Assembly (NCBI GenBank): GCA_041394605.1
Contig: JAWKHX010000006.1
Coordinates: forward strand, 310,001 to 374,000
DNA: 64,000 nucleotides
Reading direction: 5' to 3'
Origin: UBA668 sp041394605
Lineage (GTDB): Bacteria > Actinomycetota > Acidimicrobiia > Acidimicrobiales > Ilumatobacteraceae
Position numbers and translations under genes: made by a program. Under the pieces are notes generated by a model that worked only from the letters and a program-made list of their open reading frames with translations, was not told the origin of the DNA and made no database searches. The first letter of the stretch is position 1; each line of letters begins with the position of its first letter. Positions 52,921 to 61,386 of this stretch are shown in pieces.

Positions 52921-54737
52921 GCACCACCGACGACACCACCACCACCGATCCCCTCCCCCGCTGGGACGTCACCGACGTCCACGAGTCGTTCGACGCCCGC
53001 ACGTTCCTCGACGCCATGGACCGGGCCAACGCCGACGTCGCCCGCCTGGAGGCGCTGTTCGACGAGCGCAACATCCGCGCCACCGACCCGCGGCCGGTGA
53101 CACCCGAGGACGGCGCCGCCGCCGACGCCGTGGTCACCGCCTTCAACGAGTACCTCACCCACGCGGACATCACCGAGGCCTACATCGCCTCGTTCACCAC
53201 CACCGACACGTTCAACGAGCGGGCCGAGGGGCTGGAGGCCGAGTTCGGCATGACCGCCGCCCGCACCCGCCCCCTCACCGCCCGCCTCGCTGCGTGGGTG
53301 GCCTCCCTCGGCGTCGACGAGCTCGCCACCGTCAGCCCCGCCGTCGCCGAGCACCACGGCCCGCTGGCCAAGCTGGCCGACCGCGCCGAGCACCAGATGA
53401 GCGAAGTCGAAGAGGGCCTGTACGCGGAACTGGTCGCCACCGGCTCCACCGCCTGGGGCCAGCTCCAGGGCGTCGTCACCTCCCAGCTCACCGCCACCGT
53501 CGCCCTGCCCGACGGCCCGCAGGACCTGCCGATCACCGCCGTGCGCGGCCTGGCTTCCCACGCCGACGGCGCCGTCCGCCGCGCCGCCTACGACGCCGAG
53601 ATGGAGGCCTGGCCGAAGGTGGCCGCCGCCTGTGCCGCTGCCATGAACGGGGTGAAGGGCGAGGCCAACGTGGTGAACCGCCGCCGCGGGTGGGCCAGCC
53701 CGCTGGACGCCTCGCTGTTCGCCAACAGCGTCAGCCGCCCCACGTTCGACGCCATGCAGGCCGCCGTCGTCGACTCGCTGCCTGCGTTCCGCGGCTGGCT
53801 GCGCGCCAAGGCCCGCCTGCACGGCCACGAGGGCGGGCTGCCCTGGTACGACCTGTTCGCCCCGCTGCCCTTCGCCCCCGCCGAAGTCACGTGGGACGAC
53901 GGCCTGGAGATCGTCCGCCATGCCTTTGGGTCGTACGGCGGCAGCCTGGCCGGCATGGTCGACCGCGCCGTGGACGGCCGCTGGATCGACGCCGGCCCCC
54001 GCCCTGGCAAGCAGGGTGGCGCGTTCTGCATGCCGTTCGTCGATGACCGCTCCCTCGTCTTCCTCAACTGGAGCGGCTCGGTGGACTCGGCGCAGACCAC
54101 CGCCCACGAACTGGGCCACGCCTACCACAACACCCAGTTGGCCCATCGCACGCCGCTGCAGCGGGCGCTGCCCATGGCGCTCGCCGAGACCGCCAGCATC
54201 TTCTGCGAGACGCTGGTGGTCGAGGAAGGCCTGCAGCGCCTCCAGGGCAAGGACCGCCTGGCGCTCCTCGACGTTGACCTGCAGGGCAGCGCCCAGGTGG
54301 TGGTGGACATCCACAGCCGGTTCCTGTTCGAGACCGAGGTGTTCACCCGCCGCCAGCGCCGCACCCTGGGCGTCAGCGAGCTGAACGACCTGATGCGCCA
54401 GGCCCAGCAGGACGCGTACGGCGACGGCATCGACCAGGCCACCGCCCACCCGTACATGTGGGTCCTGAAGCCGCACTACTACGGCGCCCACTTCTACAAC
54501 TGGCCCTACACCTACGGCCTGCTGTTCGGCCTCGGCCTGTTCGCCCAGTACCGCCAGGACCCGGACCGCTTCCGCGCCCACTACGACGACGTGCTGTCTC
54601 GCGCCGGCATCGACAGCGCGGAGGCGTTGGCCGCGGTGTTCGGCTTCGACGTCACCGACCGGGCGTTCTGGGACGCCAGCATCGACGTCATCCGCAGCCG
54701 GATGACCGCCTACGACGAGCTGGCCGCCGCCCTCTGA
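52917..54737 (+). CDS. M3-family oligoendopeptidase (PepF-like)
   Basis: 606 residues, mostly helical, with the zinc motif DSAQTTAHELGHAYHNTQLA (about 395-414), the downstream glutamate in ALAETASIFCETLVVEEGLQ, and QGGAFCMPFVDDRSLVFLNW just before it. The C-terminal WPYTYGLLFGLGLFAQY is typical of PepF/M3B. It cuts short peptides in the cytoplasm. Coupled to mshD through ATGA; rlmN follows after 9 bases. Length is normal. Confidence 0.94.
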   Translation: MSTTDDTTTTDPLPRWDVTDVHESFDARTFLDAMDRANADVARLEALFDERNIRATDPRPVTPEDGAAADAVVTAFNEYLTHADITEAYIASFTTTDTFNERAEGLEAEFGMTAARTRPLTARLAAWVASLGVDELATVSPAVAEHHGPLAKLADRAEHQMSEVEEGLYAELVATGSTAWGQLQGVVTSQLTATVALPDGPQDLPITAVRGLASHADGAVRRAAYDAEMEAWPKVAAACAAAMNGVKGEANVVNRRRGWASPLDASLFANSVSRPTFDAMQAAVVDSLPAFRGWLRAKARLHGHEGGLPWYDLFAPLPFAPAEVTWDDGLEIVRHAFGSYGGSLAGMVDRAVDGRWIDAGPRPGKQGGAFCMPFVDDRSLVFLNWSGSVDSAQTTAHELGHAYHNTQLAHRTPLQRALPMALAETASIFCETLVVEEGLQRLQGKDRLALLDVDLQGSAQVVVDIHSRFLFETEVFTRRQRRTLGVSELNDLMRQAQQDAYGDGIDQATAHPYMWVLKPHYYGAHFYNWPYTYGLLFGLGLFAQYRQDPDRFRAHYDDVLSRAGIDSAEALAAVFGFDVTDRAFWDASIDVIRSRMTAYDELAAAL

Positions 54738-54746
54738 CCATCTGCC

Positions 54747-55784
54747 ATGACCACCCTGTACACCCCGACCCGCGACGAGCTGGCCACCCTGCTGGATGGC
54801 GAGCCGCGGTACCGGCTGGACCAGGTGTGGCAGGGCCTCTACACCCAACTCGCCGAGCCGGCGGAGATCTCCAACGTCCCCAAGGCGTTGCGGGAACGCC
54901 TCGGCGCGGCGCTGCCCACCGCGCTCACCCAGGTGATCCGCAAGGTCAGCGACGACGGCGACACCGTGAAGTACCTGTGGGCGCTGGACGACGGCAGCAA
55001 GATCGAGACCGTCCTGATGATCTACCCGGACCGGGTGACCGTGTGCGTCAGCAGCCAGGCCGGCTGCGCGATGGCCTGCGGCTTCTGCGCCACCGGCCAG
55101 GCCGGGTTCCGCCGCCACCTCACCGTCGGCGAGATCGTCGAACAGGTCGTGGTGGCCGCCCGCGACGCCCGGGCCATGGGGCGCCGCCTGGCCAACGTCG
55201 TCTACATGGGCATGGGCGAGCCGATGGCCAACGAGGCTGCGGTGTGGGCGTCCGTCGAGCGCCTGCACGACGCCCTCGGCCTGTCCGCCCGCCACCTCAC
55301 CATCTCCACGGTCGGGCTGGTCCCCGGCATCCGGACCCTCGCCGACCGTCCCCTTCCGGTCAACCTCGCGGTGTCCCTCCATGCAGCCAACGACACCCTG
55401 CGCGACGAGCTGGTCCCGATCAACCGCCGCTACCCGATCGACGAGCTGATGGAGGCCTGCGCCGGCTACCTGGCGGCCAAGGGCCGTCGCCTCAGCTTCG
55501 AGTGGGCACTGATCGACGGCGTCAACGACCGGCCCAGCGACGCCGCCGAGCTGGCCGCGCTGACCCGCCGGTTCCACCTGCCGGCGCACGTGAACCTGAT
55601 CCCGCTGAACCCCACCCCCGGCTACCCCACGGTCGGCTCCCCCGCCGCCAGGGTGCGCGAGTTCCGTGACGACCTCGTGGCCCGCGGCGTCAACGCCACC
55701 GTCCGCCGCAACCGGGGCACCGACATCGACGCCGCCTGCGGTCAGCTGGCCGCCGGCCAGCCGGTGACCCTCACGCGGCGCTGA
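54747..55784 (+). CDS. rlmN: 23S rRNA (adenine-2503-C2)-methyltransferase
   Basis: 345 residues of a radical-SAM methyltransferase: VCVSSQAGCAMACGFCATGQ with C-x3-C-x2-C binding the 4Fe-4S cluster, NVVYMGMGEPMANEAAVWAS, LTISTVGLVPGIRTLADRPL, PVNLAVSLHAANDTLRDELV, FEWALIDGVNDRPSDAAEL, and the catalytic Cys near the end in DIDAACGQLA. RlmN methylates A2503 of 23S rRNA and A37 of some tRNAs. Confidence 0.96.
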   Translation: MTTLYTPTRDELATLLDGEPRYRLDQVWQGLYTQLAEPAEISNVPKALRERLGAALPTALTQVIRKVSDDGDTVKYLWALDDGSKIETVLMIYPDRVTVCVSSQAGCAMACGFCATGQAGFRRHLTVGEIVEQVVVAARDARAMGRRLANVVYMGMGEPMANEAAVWASVERLHDALGLSARHLTISTVGLVPGIRTLADRPLPVNLAVSLHAANDTLRDELVPINRRYPIDELMEACAGYLAAKGRRLSFEWALIDGVNDRPSDAAELAALTRRFHLPAHVNLIPLNPTPGYPTVGSPAARVREFRDDLVARGVNATVRRNRGTDIDAACGQLAAGQPVTLTRR

Positions 55785-55825
55785 CCGTCACTCGTACGCC
55801 GTGTGTCGATCCGCCACCGACACCC

Positions 55826-56221
55826 TTGACCGACAGCGCACAGACCGGGCAAAGTGCGCTCTTCATGGCCCTCTGGAAGAAGGACCCGAAGACCAGTTCA
55901 CCGGAGGCACTCTTCGACCCGACGAAGGTAGACCTCGTCGCCCTTTCGCCCGATGGTGAGGTTGTTGAGATCGTGATCGTCAACGACAGCCCGTGGACGG
56001 GTTCGGACGCTCAGGTGTCGTCGTTGCAGCAGAAGATCCAGACCTGCGTCGGCTTTGCTCTCGATGGTCAAATGGTTGCGACCTATCCGGAGACCGAAGG
56101 GTCGCCGTGGCGAATCTTGATCGCCAACCAGGCGGGTGCACCGGACGCGCGTAGCGCTGACGTCATCGCCCGAATCGCCGAACGCGTCCGCCAGTACGGC
56201 GGCGACCTTCTCGTCCGATAG
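55826..56221 (+). CDS. DUF6572-family protein
   Basis: 131 residues from TTG 55826; ATG 55865 is an alternative start. The core reads FDPTKVDLVALSPDGEVVEI, VIVNDSPWTGSDAQVSSLQQ, KIQTCVGFALDGQMVATYPE. This is the DUF6572 pattern of small proteins of unknown function, often found near mobile elements or polymorphic toxin loci. The end RIAERVRQYGGDLLVR is helical. It marks the start of the accessory stretch, just before an IS110 element. Codon use is less GC-biased than in rlmN. Confidence 0.75.
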   Translation: MTDSAQTGQSALFMALWKKDPKTSSPEALFDPTKVDLVALSPDGEVVEIVIVNDSPWTGSDAQVSSLQQKIQTCVGFALDGQMVATYPETEGSPWRILIANQAGAPDARSADVIARIAERVRQYGGDLLVR

Positions 56222-56229
56222 CGCAGAGC

Positions 56230-56449
56230 TGCCTGATGGAGAGTGTGGAGGGGTGCTCGGCGACGGCTTAGCGTCCCTGGTCCTGGTCGGTTGACTCTCG
56301 AGCTGCCTGCTGCCCGAGTGTTGGGTTGGCCTCCGAACGAAGCGTTGGCCGGCCGGGACCGCTGTCGCGGCGTGGCTCGAAAGAGGCGTTCACCATCACA
56401 TCAGGAGTGCCCGCCGTGGCCCCACATCCACGAGCGCAAGGAGCACTGC
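56230..56449 (+). ncRNA. Candidate bridge RNA region of the IS110 element
   Basis: IS110-group elements encode a structured bridge RNA in the non-coding left end. The 220 bases before the transposase hold several short complementary blocks (for example GGCCGGCCGGGACC, and CTCGAGCTGCCTGCTGCCCGAG at 56298-56319) and no coding frame of quality. Loops that would pair with target and donor cannot be assigned without knowing the ends. This is a position-based inference. Confidence 0.35.
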
Positions 56450-57466
56450 ATGTCTGTGACCATCGGGATCGACCCGCACAAGTCGACCCATACCGCTGTC
56501 GCGGTGGACCGCGACGAACGACCCATCGCGAGGTTCACGTTCCCTGCCCGCGCCGGGCAGACCGAACGTCTGCTGGCGTGGGCCGAACCACTCGACGCCG
56601 ATCGTGTGTGGGCGATCGAGTCCGCTGCCGGGCTCGGCCGTCTGCTCGCGCAGCAGCTCGTCGCGGCGGGTGAACGCGTCGTCGATGTCCCACCGACGTT
56701 GTCGGCCAGGGTGCGGTTGTTGGCGAACCAGAAGACCTCGAAGAACGACACCAACGACGCTCTGTCGACCGCGATCGCCGGCCTGCGTCACTGCGGCCTG
56801 CGCACCGTTCGCAGCGACGGACACACGGTGGTGCTGCGACTGTTGACCGACCGGTTCCACGACCTGACCGGGCTGCGCACCCAGGCTGCGTGCCGACCGC
56901 ACGTGCTGTTCCGCGAACTCGTCCCGGGCGGGGCACGGTTGCGGATCAGCGCAGCTCAAGCCCGAGAACTGCTCACGACGATCGAGCCGACCGACGCGGT
57001 CGATGTCGAGCGATGCTGGCAAGCCCGCGCGCATCTGGCGGACATCGAACGCCTCGACCGTGAGCTCGGCGACTGCCGCCAACGCATCGTCGCTGCGGTC
57101 GCAGAGACGGGCACCGCGCTCGTCGAACTCCACGGGGTCGGCCCGGTCGTCGCGGCGATGATCATCGGCCAAGTCGGTGACATCCACCGCTTCCGCACAC
57201 GTGCCCAGTTCGCCAACTACAACGGCACCGCACCCATCGAAGCATCAAGCGCGAACACGAACCGGCACCGGCTCAACCCGCGAGGGAACCGGGCGTTGAA
57301 CCACGCGATCCACATGATCGCCGTCACCCAAGTCGGCCACGACACACCCGGCCGCGCCTACTACTTGCGCAAGCAGGCCGAGGGCAAGACCCGCAAGGAA
57401 GCACTCCGCGCGTTGAAGCGCCGCGTGTCCGACGCCGTCTGGCGCCAGCTGCAACTCGACCACTGA
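56450..57466 (+). CDS. IS110-family DEDD transposase (bridge-RNA recombinase)
   Basis: ATG 56450 follows AAGGAG. The 338-residue protein has an N-terminal RuvC-like DEDD domain: VTIGIDPHKSTHTAVAV (D8), RVWAIESAAGLGRLLAQQL (E), SKNDTNDALSTAIAGLRH (D, D). The C-terminal Transposase_20 domain has LVELHGVGPVVAAMIIGQVG and the serine-bearing APIEASSANTNRHRLNPRGN, then HMIAVTQVGHDTPGRAYYLR. IS110 recombinases use both active sites and a bridge RNA. All catalytic residues seem present and the frame is intact, so the element may be active. Confidence 0.93.
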   Translation: MSVTIGIDPHKSTHTAVAVDRDERPIARFTFPARAGQTERLLAWAEPLDADRVWAIESAAGLGRLLAQQLVAAGERVVDVPPTLSARVRLLANQKTSKNDTNDALSTAIAGLRHCGLRTVRSDGHTVVLRLLTDRFHDLTGLRTQAACRPHVLFRELVPGGARLRISAAQARELLTTIEPTDAVDVERCWQARAHLADIERLDRELGDCRQRIVAAVAETGTALVELHGVGPVVAAMIIGQVGDIHRFRTRAQFANYNGTAPIEASSANTNRHRLNPRGNRALNHAIHMIAVTQVGHDTPGRAYYLRKQAEGKTRKEALRALKRRVSDAVWRQLQLDH

Positions 57467-57706
57467 ACACCGGTGGGCCCGGGGCGACAGACAGGGGCGA
57501 CTCTGGAATCCAGCGCGGCCGGCTTGAACCCTGAACCCGGCACTTCGGACAAGTCAGCCCCGGACCCGACCGAACCCTACGCCGCACCACAGCCCGCCGC
57601 CACGGGCATCCTTCAACGCGCCCCGACGTCCACGAAACGACCCCTTGACAGCAAAGAGGCTTCGATCCGCTCGCCAGACATGAGACACGCGATCGGGCAC
57701 TAGGCG
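57467..57706 (+). other. 3' non-coding part of the IS110 element
   Basis: About 240 bases from the transposase stop to the convergent gene end at 57707. An open frame here is not protein-like. The last part contains the putative right end CTTGACAGCAAAGAGG. Nothing else is recognised. Confidence 0.55.
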
Positions 57707-58195
57707 CTACCTGCCGAGCATGCCATCCCTCGACGCGACACCTGTCCCTGCGCCGAGGATGATCTTCCGGGCGATCGCCCCGTATGGGCTGAACCGCTGA
57801 CGAACGATGAGATCGCACTCGGCTGGACCGTCGATGGGCTCACCCGCCAGATCGAGAACATCGCCACCGATCGCCCGGAAGCCGACCTTGCCGAGAGTCG
57901 GAACTGGACGCTCGCCCACCGTCCGGAAGTAGCCGTGCATCCAGCCAAGATTGTTGGTGACGTACGGGACGTCGAAGAGTGTCAGAACGTCCGCGGCCAC
58001 AGCGGCGTCAGCGCTCGCGTGTCGCCCGAGGTAGAACGCGATCCAGACGCCCTGGACCTGACCAATCTCGACCCGACGCTGGAGCACTTGCCCAAGCACG
58101 TACCCGCCGCCATCGTTGGGAAGCGCAACGAAGATGCTGCCCGCCTTGCCAGGCATGTGTCGTCCTGCGATCTTCTCGAACTTCGGCTCAGCCAT
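57707..58195 (-). CDS. Imm26-like immunity family protein (tentative)
   Basis: ATG 58195 has GGGAG 7 bases upstream. The 162-residue protein reads GKAGSIFVALPNDGGGYVLG, QVLQRRVEIGQVQGVWIAFY, DVPYVTNNLGWMHGYFRTVG and PVPTLGKVGFRAIGGDVLDL. The opening pattern G-x-I-F-x-x-P-x-x-x-G-x-Y-x-x-G-x-V-L is that of Imm26-type immunity proteins, which protect against toxin domains delivered by neighbours. No toxin gene is adjacent, so it may be an orphan immunity gene. The family call is uncertain. Confidence 0.6.
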   Translation of the reverse strand: MAEPKFEKIAGRHMPGKAGSIFVALPNDGGGYVLGQVLQRRVEIGQVQGVWIAFYLGRHASADAAVAADVLTLFDVPYVTNNLGWMHGYFRTVGERPVPTLGKVGFRAIGGDVLDLAGEPIDGPAECDLIVRQRFSPYGAIARKIILGAGTGVASRDGMLGR

Positions 58196-58288
58196 GGTCG
58201 CTCCCAATTCCCCTGGGCAACCATATGTCCAGCCGTCACTCGTGAAGAACTGCCGCTCGGCGCTTGCCGCGGCTGTGAGACTCGGGTC

Positions 58289-58498
58289 ATGAAGTACCGA
58301 CTTCACGTGGATGCAGTGATCGCGGCCAGCAGCTACGGCGAGGCCTTGCGACTCATCGGTGAGCACTTCCAGGCATGGGCGTCGGACACGCCTTTGGACG
58401 ACCCCGACAGTTGGACCACCGACGCCAGCCTCTTCGCACCACAGTTCGAGGCCGGATCGGTCGTGCACTTGATGCCCGAGGATGACAGCCACGCATAG
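58289..58498 (+). CDS. Small protein of unknown function (69 aa)
   Basis: ATG 58289 starts MKYRLHVDAVIAASSYGEAL, RLIGEHFQAWASD, and the end FEAGSVVHLMPEDDSHA. The beta-alpha-beta order (YRLHVDAVIAAS, helix, SVVHLMP) suggests a small ferredoxin-like fold. The family is not known. It is the first of four small + strand orphans, each with its own spacer. The spacer after it is the repeat described at 58499. Confidence 0.6.
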   Translation: MKYRLHVDAVIAASSYGEALRLIGEHFQAWASDTPLDDPDSWTTDASLFAPQFEAGSVVHLMPEDDSHA

Positions 58499-58561
58499 CT
58501 ACCGTAGTGGGCGGTTCAGCTGAACCACCCGGCAGGTTGGGGTGCTAGCGAAGACCTGCCG
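58499..58561 (+). repeat. Palindromic spacer repeat, copy 1
   Basis: CTACCGTAGTGGGCGGTTCAG and following bases match 60028-60090 over about 63 bases. At the centre is the perfect palindrome GGTTCAGCTGAACC (58513-58526), extended to a 22-base near-palindrome. It starts right after the stop codon at 58498. Confidence 0.75.
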
Positions 58562-58595
58562 CTCGGCGCTGACCGGCCTCTGGGAGAATCGGTCG

Positions 58596-59057
58596 GTGGA
58601 CCCGATCGAGGTGATTTTCTGGCTGCTCGTTCTTGGTGGTCCTGCACTGGTCATCGCGATCGTGGCGATCAACGTGCGGAAGTCGCGCCGCAGGCTCGTC
58701 GTCTGGTGGATGAGCGCCTCCTTCGCGCTGGGGCACTCGATCTGGTTCACGGCATCCGCTGTCACAGAGGCCCGAAAGATGCAGGCCCGCACCTCCTGCG
58801 TTCTGAGGCCGCTCGATTTCGACAACGACAGCGTCGAGACAGTGCGCGTGCAGTGGTGGCCTCCGCGGGTGCAGTGCGAGTACGGCTACTCGTACACGAA
58901 CCAACAGGAGGTCGTTTGGGAGTCGCGCTGGCTGATCTACCTTCCCGTCGCCTTCATTCCCGTCGCTCTGGCAACCGCCTTCGGCGCGATCCGGAACACA
59001 CGCCTCCGCCGCCGTGCTGCCACTCCGGACGGAACAGGTTCCGTCGCCCACGCATAG
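58596..59057 (+). CDS. Membrane protein of unknown function (153 aa)
   Basis: GTG 58596 follows GGGAG at 58582. Helices lie at VIFWLLVLGGPALVIAIVAI, then RRLVVWWMSASFALGHSIWF and near the end WLIYLPVAFIPVALATAFGA. Between the last two is an outer domain with two cysteines (RTSCVLRP, RVQCEYGYSY) that may form a disulfide. The layout suggests a small cell-surface protein. No family is recognised. It ends HA-TAG CTGCCG, similar to the end of the 58289 gene. Confidence 0.6.
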   Translation: MDPIEVIFWLLVLGGPALVIAIVAINVRKSRRRLVVWWMSASFALGHSIWFTASAVTEARKMQARTSCVLRPLDFDNDSVETVRVQWWPPRVQCEYGYSYTNQQEVVWESRWLIYLPVAFIPVALATAFGAIRNTRLRRRAATPDGTGSVAHA

Positions 59058-59109
59058 CTGCCGAGACGAGTGGATTGACACGCCGGCCGCGACCGGGCAC
59101 TCTGCGCCC

Positions 59110-59409
59110 GTGCACGGGGAGCCGATTCCAGCCAGACTTGCTCATCGTCAGGCAGCACTCCGTCGCCTACTGAACCAGTGGGATCCGCTCGGCGTGTACG
59201 ACGACCTGTTGGATTTCCCGCCTGACGAGTACCGCTGCATGGAGGGTCAGTTGTTGTTGCGGCTTGAGTCCGGCGCAGACGAGTCGGAGATCGGTGACTA
59301 TCTCCGGTTGGAGTTGGTTGACCACTTCGGTCTGCGCCCGGACGCCTGCAACCGGGCGGACTTCGCGCGTCGCCTCGTTGACTGGTTCGCTTCGCTGCCA
59401 ACGCCCTAA
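59110..59409 (+). CDS. Small conserved acidic protein of unknown function (99 aa)
   Basis: GTG 59110 starts HGEPIPARLAHRQAALRRLL, then NQWDPLGVYDDLLDFPPDEY, RCMEGQLLLRLESGADESEI and LRLELVDHFGLRPDA. The WDPLGVYD and PPDEY blocks recur in a family of short actinobacterial proteins that often stand among immunity-like genes. The fold is probably all helical. The codon use and position suggest an accessory gene. Confidence 0.6.
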   Translation: MHGEPIPARLAHRQAALRRLLNQWDPLGVYDDLLDFPPDEYRCMEGQLLLRLESGADESEIGDYLRLELVDHFGLRPDACNRADFARRLVDWFASLPTP

Positions 59410-59518
59410 CTGCCGCGCCCTGAGCGGCTCGCGGCGACGCTCGAGTCCAAGTGGTCGGTCTTCGTTGCTGCACATGAGGTGAGCCCGATGGGAGAATCAT
59501 CTGGTGCCAGGTAGAGGA

Positions 59519-60004
59519 GTGACGCAGATCGGCGTTGGCGTACTGCTTCTGGCATCGTGCTCCGGTCTTGGGAGTTCCGACACGCCGTCGAGGGCCACCG
59601 AACGCTCGACCTGCGAGACGTCCTCCATACCGTGTCGTGTGCCGACACGATGGGTTGAGGAAGACACCCACGTCATCCTGGCTGTCGACGCGAACATCGC
59701 GAGAATCTCGGCGCCGTCATGGGTGCTGCTGACGTGTAAAGACACCACGCTTGTCATTGACCCTTCCGGGGTGGATACCGCCACCTTGCGACGGACTGGA
59801 CCCACCCTGAAGTTGGATTGCGTGACGGCCGCTACACCACTGCGACTCGAGGGAGACTGGGACTCGCAGCTGGCAACGACGTGCCAAGCGGTGATCGAGC
59901 AGGTGGACCAGCAGTGCCCGGGCCTTGACCGCCTACAAACCCCCCTCGGCGTTTGGGACCTCCTGATCACGGGCGCCAATGCCGACGGCCCGCCCGCATC
60001 TTGA
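59519..60004 (+). CDS. Lipoprotein of unknown function
   Basis: GTG 59519 with AGAGGA upstream; GTG 59504 would add five residues. The signal TQIGVGVLLLASC ends in a lipobox (L-L-A-S-C). The mature part has several cysteines (STCETSSIPCRV, LLTCKDTTL, LDCVTAAT, TTCQAVIEQVDQQC), probably in disulfides outside the cell. No homology is recognised. The spacer after it holds copy 2 of the palindromic repeat. Confidence 0.6.
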   Translation: MTQIGVGVLLLASCSGLGSSDTPSRATERSTCETSSIPCRVPTRWVEEDTHVILAVDANIARISAPSWVLLTCKDTTLVIDPSGVDTATLRRTGPTLKLDCVTAATPLRLEGDWDSQLATTCQAVIEQVDQQCPGLDRLQTPLGVWDLLITGANADGPPAS

Positions 60005-60027
60005 CGCCAAGAGCGCTGCACGCGGAT

Positions 60028-60090
60028 CTACCGAAGTGGACGGTTCAGCTGAACCGCTCGGCGCGTCGCGGTGCCAACGCAGTCTGACGC
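60028..60090 (+). repeat. Palindromic spacer repeat, copy 2
   Basis: CTACCGAAGTGGACGGTTCAG and following bases match 58499-58561. The core GGTTCAGCTGAACC is at 60042-60055. Changes just outside the core preserve pairing (GCGG...CCAC in copy 1, ACGG...CCGC in copy 2), which suggests the structure matters. Confidence 0.75.
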
Positions 60091-60140
60091 GAGACGGGCG
60101 GCCAGCGCTGGGAGTTTGAGCGGGCCAGTATCGTTCGATC

Positions 60141-60699
60141 GTGACGATGCCGAGACTGGATCTCATCCGGGGCTTGCGACGCCATCCCGGCATGTTCGGT
60201 GTGGCCCCTGACGATTACTCCGCGCTGGTCGCGTACCTCTGCGGCTATGACGCCGCGACTAACGGTGGCTTCCTTAGCGGCTTCCGGGAACTGATCGAAC
60301 TGAAGCTCGGCCGAACGACCAACGTGGCGTGGTGGGATGCAGTGACGCAGCTTCGACGGCCTGGCGAGGACAACGCCCACGTTTCTGACGCGGAGCGGAT
60401 CGCATACCTGCTGGACGTGCTGGAAGAGTTCGTCATCGTGGACTCTGGGCATCTTCGCCGTTTGTATGCGGATTGGGCTGCAATGGCCACCAGCAGGCGA
60501 GCTCGGTCACCGGCGATCTGTTGCACTTCGGTCAGAGTCCGGCTCCAGCACAACTCAGTCTCGACGACGCCGCTCAACGACTGGGCCTACCGCCGGCGAG
60601 GTCATCAGTCTCATCGGCGAGAAGAGGCTGCGCGGGACCAGTGTCGGCAGCGAGATTCGGGTTACCGCGGACTCCGTCAATGAGTACCTTCGCCGATGA
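60141..60699 (+). pseudogene. Uncharacterised protein with C-terminal helix-turn-helix, frameshifted twice
   Basis: GTG 60141 or ATG 60147 begins MPRLDLIRGLRRHPGMFGVA, then YSALVAYLCGYDAATNGGFL and ELIELKLGRTTNVAWWDAVT. These form a known unnamed actinobacterial family. After about 60500 the frame shifts to GDLLHFGQSPAPAQLSLDDA AQRLGL, and near 60590 to GEVISLIGEKRLRGTSVGSE followed by IRVTADSVNEYLRR, ending at 60699. The last part is an excisionase/MerR-like helix-turn-helix. Two single-base errors would restore one 185-codon gene. It may regulate a neighbour or a mobile element. Confidence 0.6.
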
Positions 60700-60812
60700 C
60701 GCCACCGACGCAGAACTGCCGTCCCTGCGCGCAGGACAGTCCATCCTGCCGTTCGGAACGCCACCTTCCGCGGACGGCAGCGGAATGACAGCCCGCACAT
60801 CGCTCGAAGCGG

Positions 60813-61297
60813 TCAGCGGCTGACGAGCATCTCGTGTCCTTCGGCAGCGACACCGATGTTGTAGTCGAACCTTCCATCCGCCCGGCCCGCGCGCAACTCG
60901 GTGATCAAGCCGACCAGGTCGGCGTCAGGTGGTATGTCGATCGTGAAGAACCCGTCGATCGACGTGGTCGCTCCGACGCAGCCGAATCTGGCCACCACCT
61001 CGGGTATCGGCGTGGGTGCAGCCGAGCGGAAGAGCACCACCCGCGCCGTGGAGTGGCCCGATGCGGCCACAAAGCTCTCGACCCAGAGGCTCTCCGGCTC
61101 CCCATAGTGGACCGCTCTGACGACATCACCGTTCGCGAGGCCTCGGCCGAAGACCGGTGGCGCCAGAAGCCGAAACAGATGATCACCTACCTCCTCGGCA
61201 GGTATGTGCTCGTGGTCCCAGGGCGGATAACCATCGTCATCACGCCGAAGACCGATGACAAGCATCACGCGATCGGGACGGCTCCTATCGGTGCTCA
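60813..61297 (-). CDS. DUF4265-family protein
   Basis: ATG 61297 gives 160 residues: GYPPWDHEHIPAEEVGDHLF, VFGRGLANGDVVRAVHYGEP, ASGHSTARVVLFRSAA and VARFGCVGATTSIDGFFTID followed by IPPDADL. The G-L-A-x-G-D-V and S-G-H-S-T-x-R-V blocks define DUF4265, a family of unknown function common in actinobacteria and often linked to immunity loci. No signal peptide. It is convergent with the helix-turn-helix gene. Confidence 0.82.
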
Positions 61298-61386
61298 TCT
61301 CTGACCCGTTCCTCGCGGTGTCGGACTGCCGCCGGACAAAGCCCTCAGCGTGGCGGAAGCGACCACACGGCACCCGGTCCGACCGG

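Larger units (their letters stand above)
56230..57700 (+). mobile_element. IS110-family insertion element, ends approximate
   Basis: One DEDD transposase gene (56450-57466) with about 220 bases of non-coding sequence before it and up to 240 after it. The 3' flank ends with a CTTGACAGCAAAGAGGCTTC stretch (57643-57662), which resembles the conserved right end of IS110-group elements. IS110 elements have no terminal inverted repeats, so the exact ends cannot be read from one copy. The direct repeat GAGCTGCCTG (56226-56235 and 56300-56309) may mark the left part. Confidence 0.7.

Noticed and set aside
57707..61297. Integron with attC sites
   Set aside because: The spacers contain CTAAC or CTACC after stops, but no matching GTTRGGY partner sites or attC folds, and no integrase gene is in the window.
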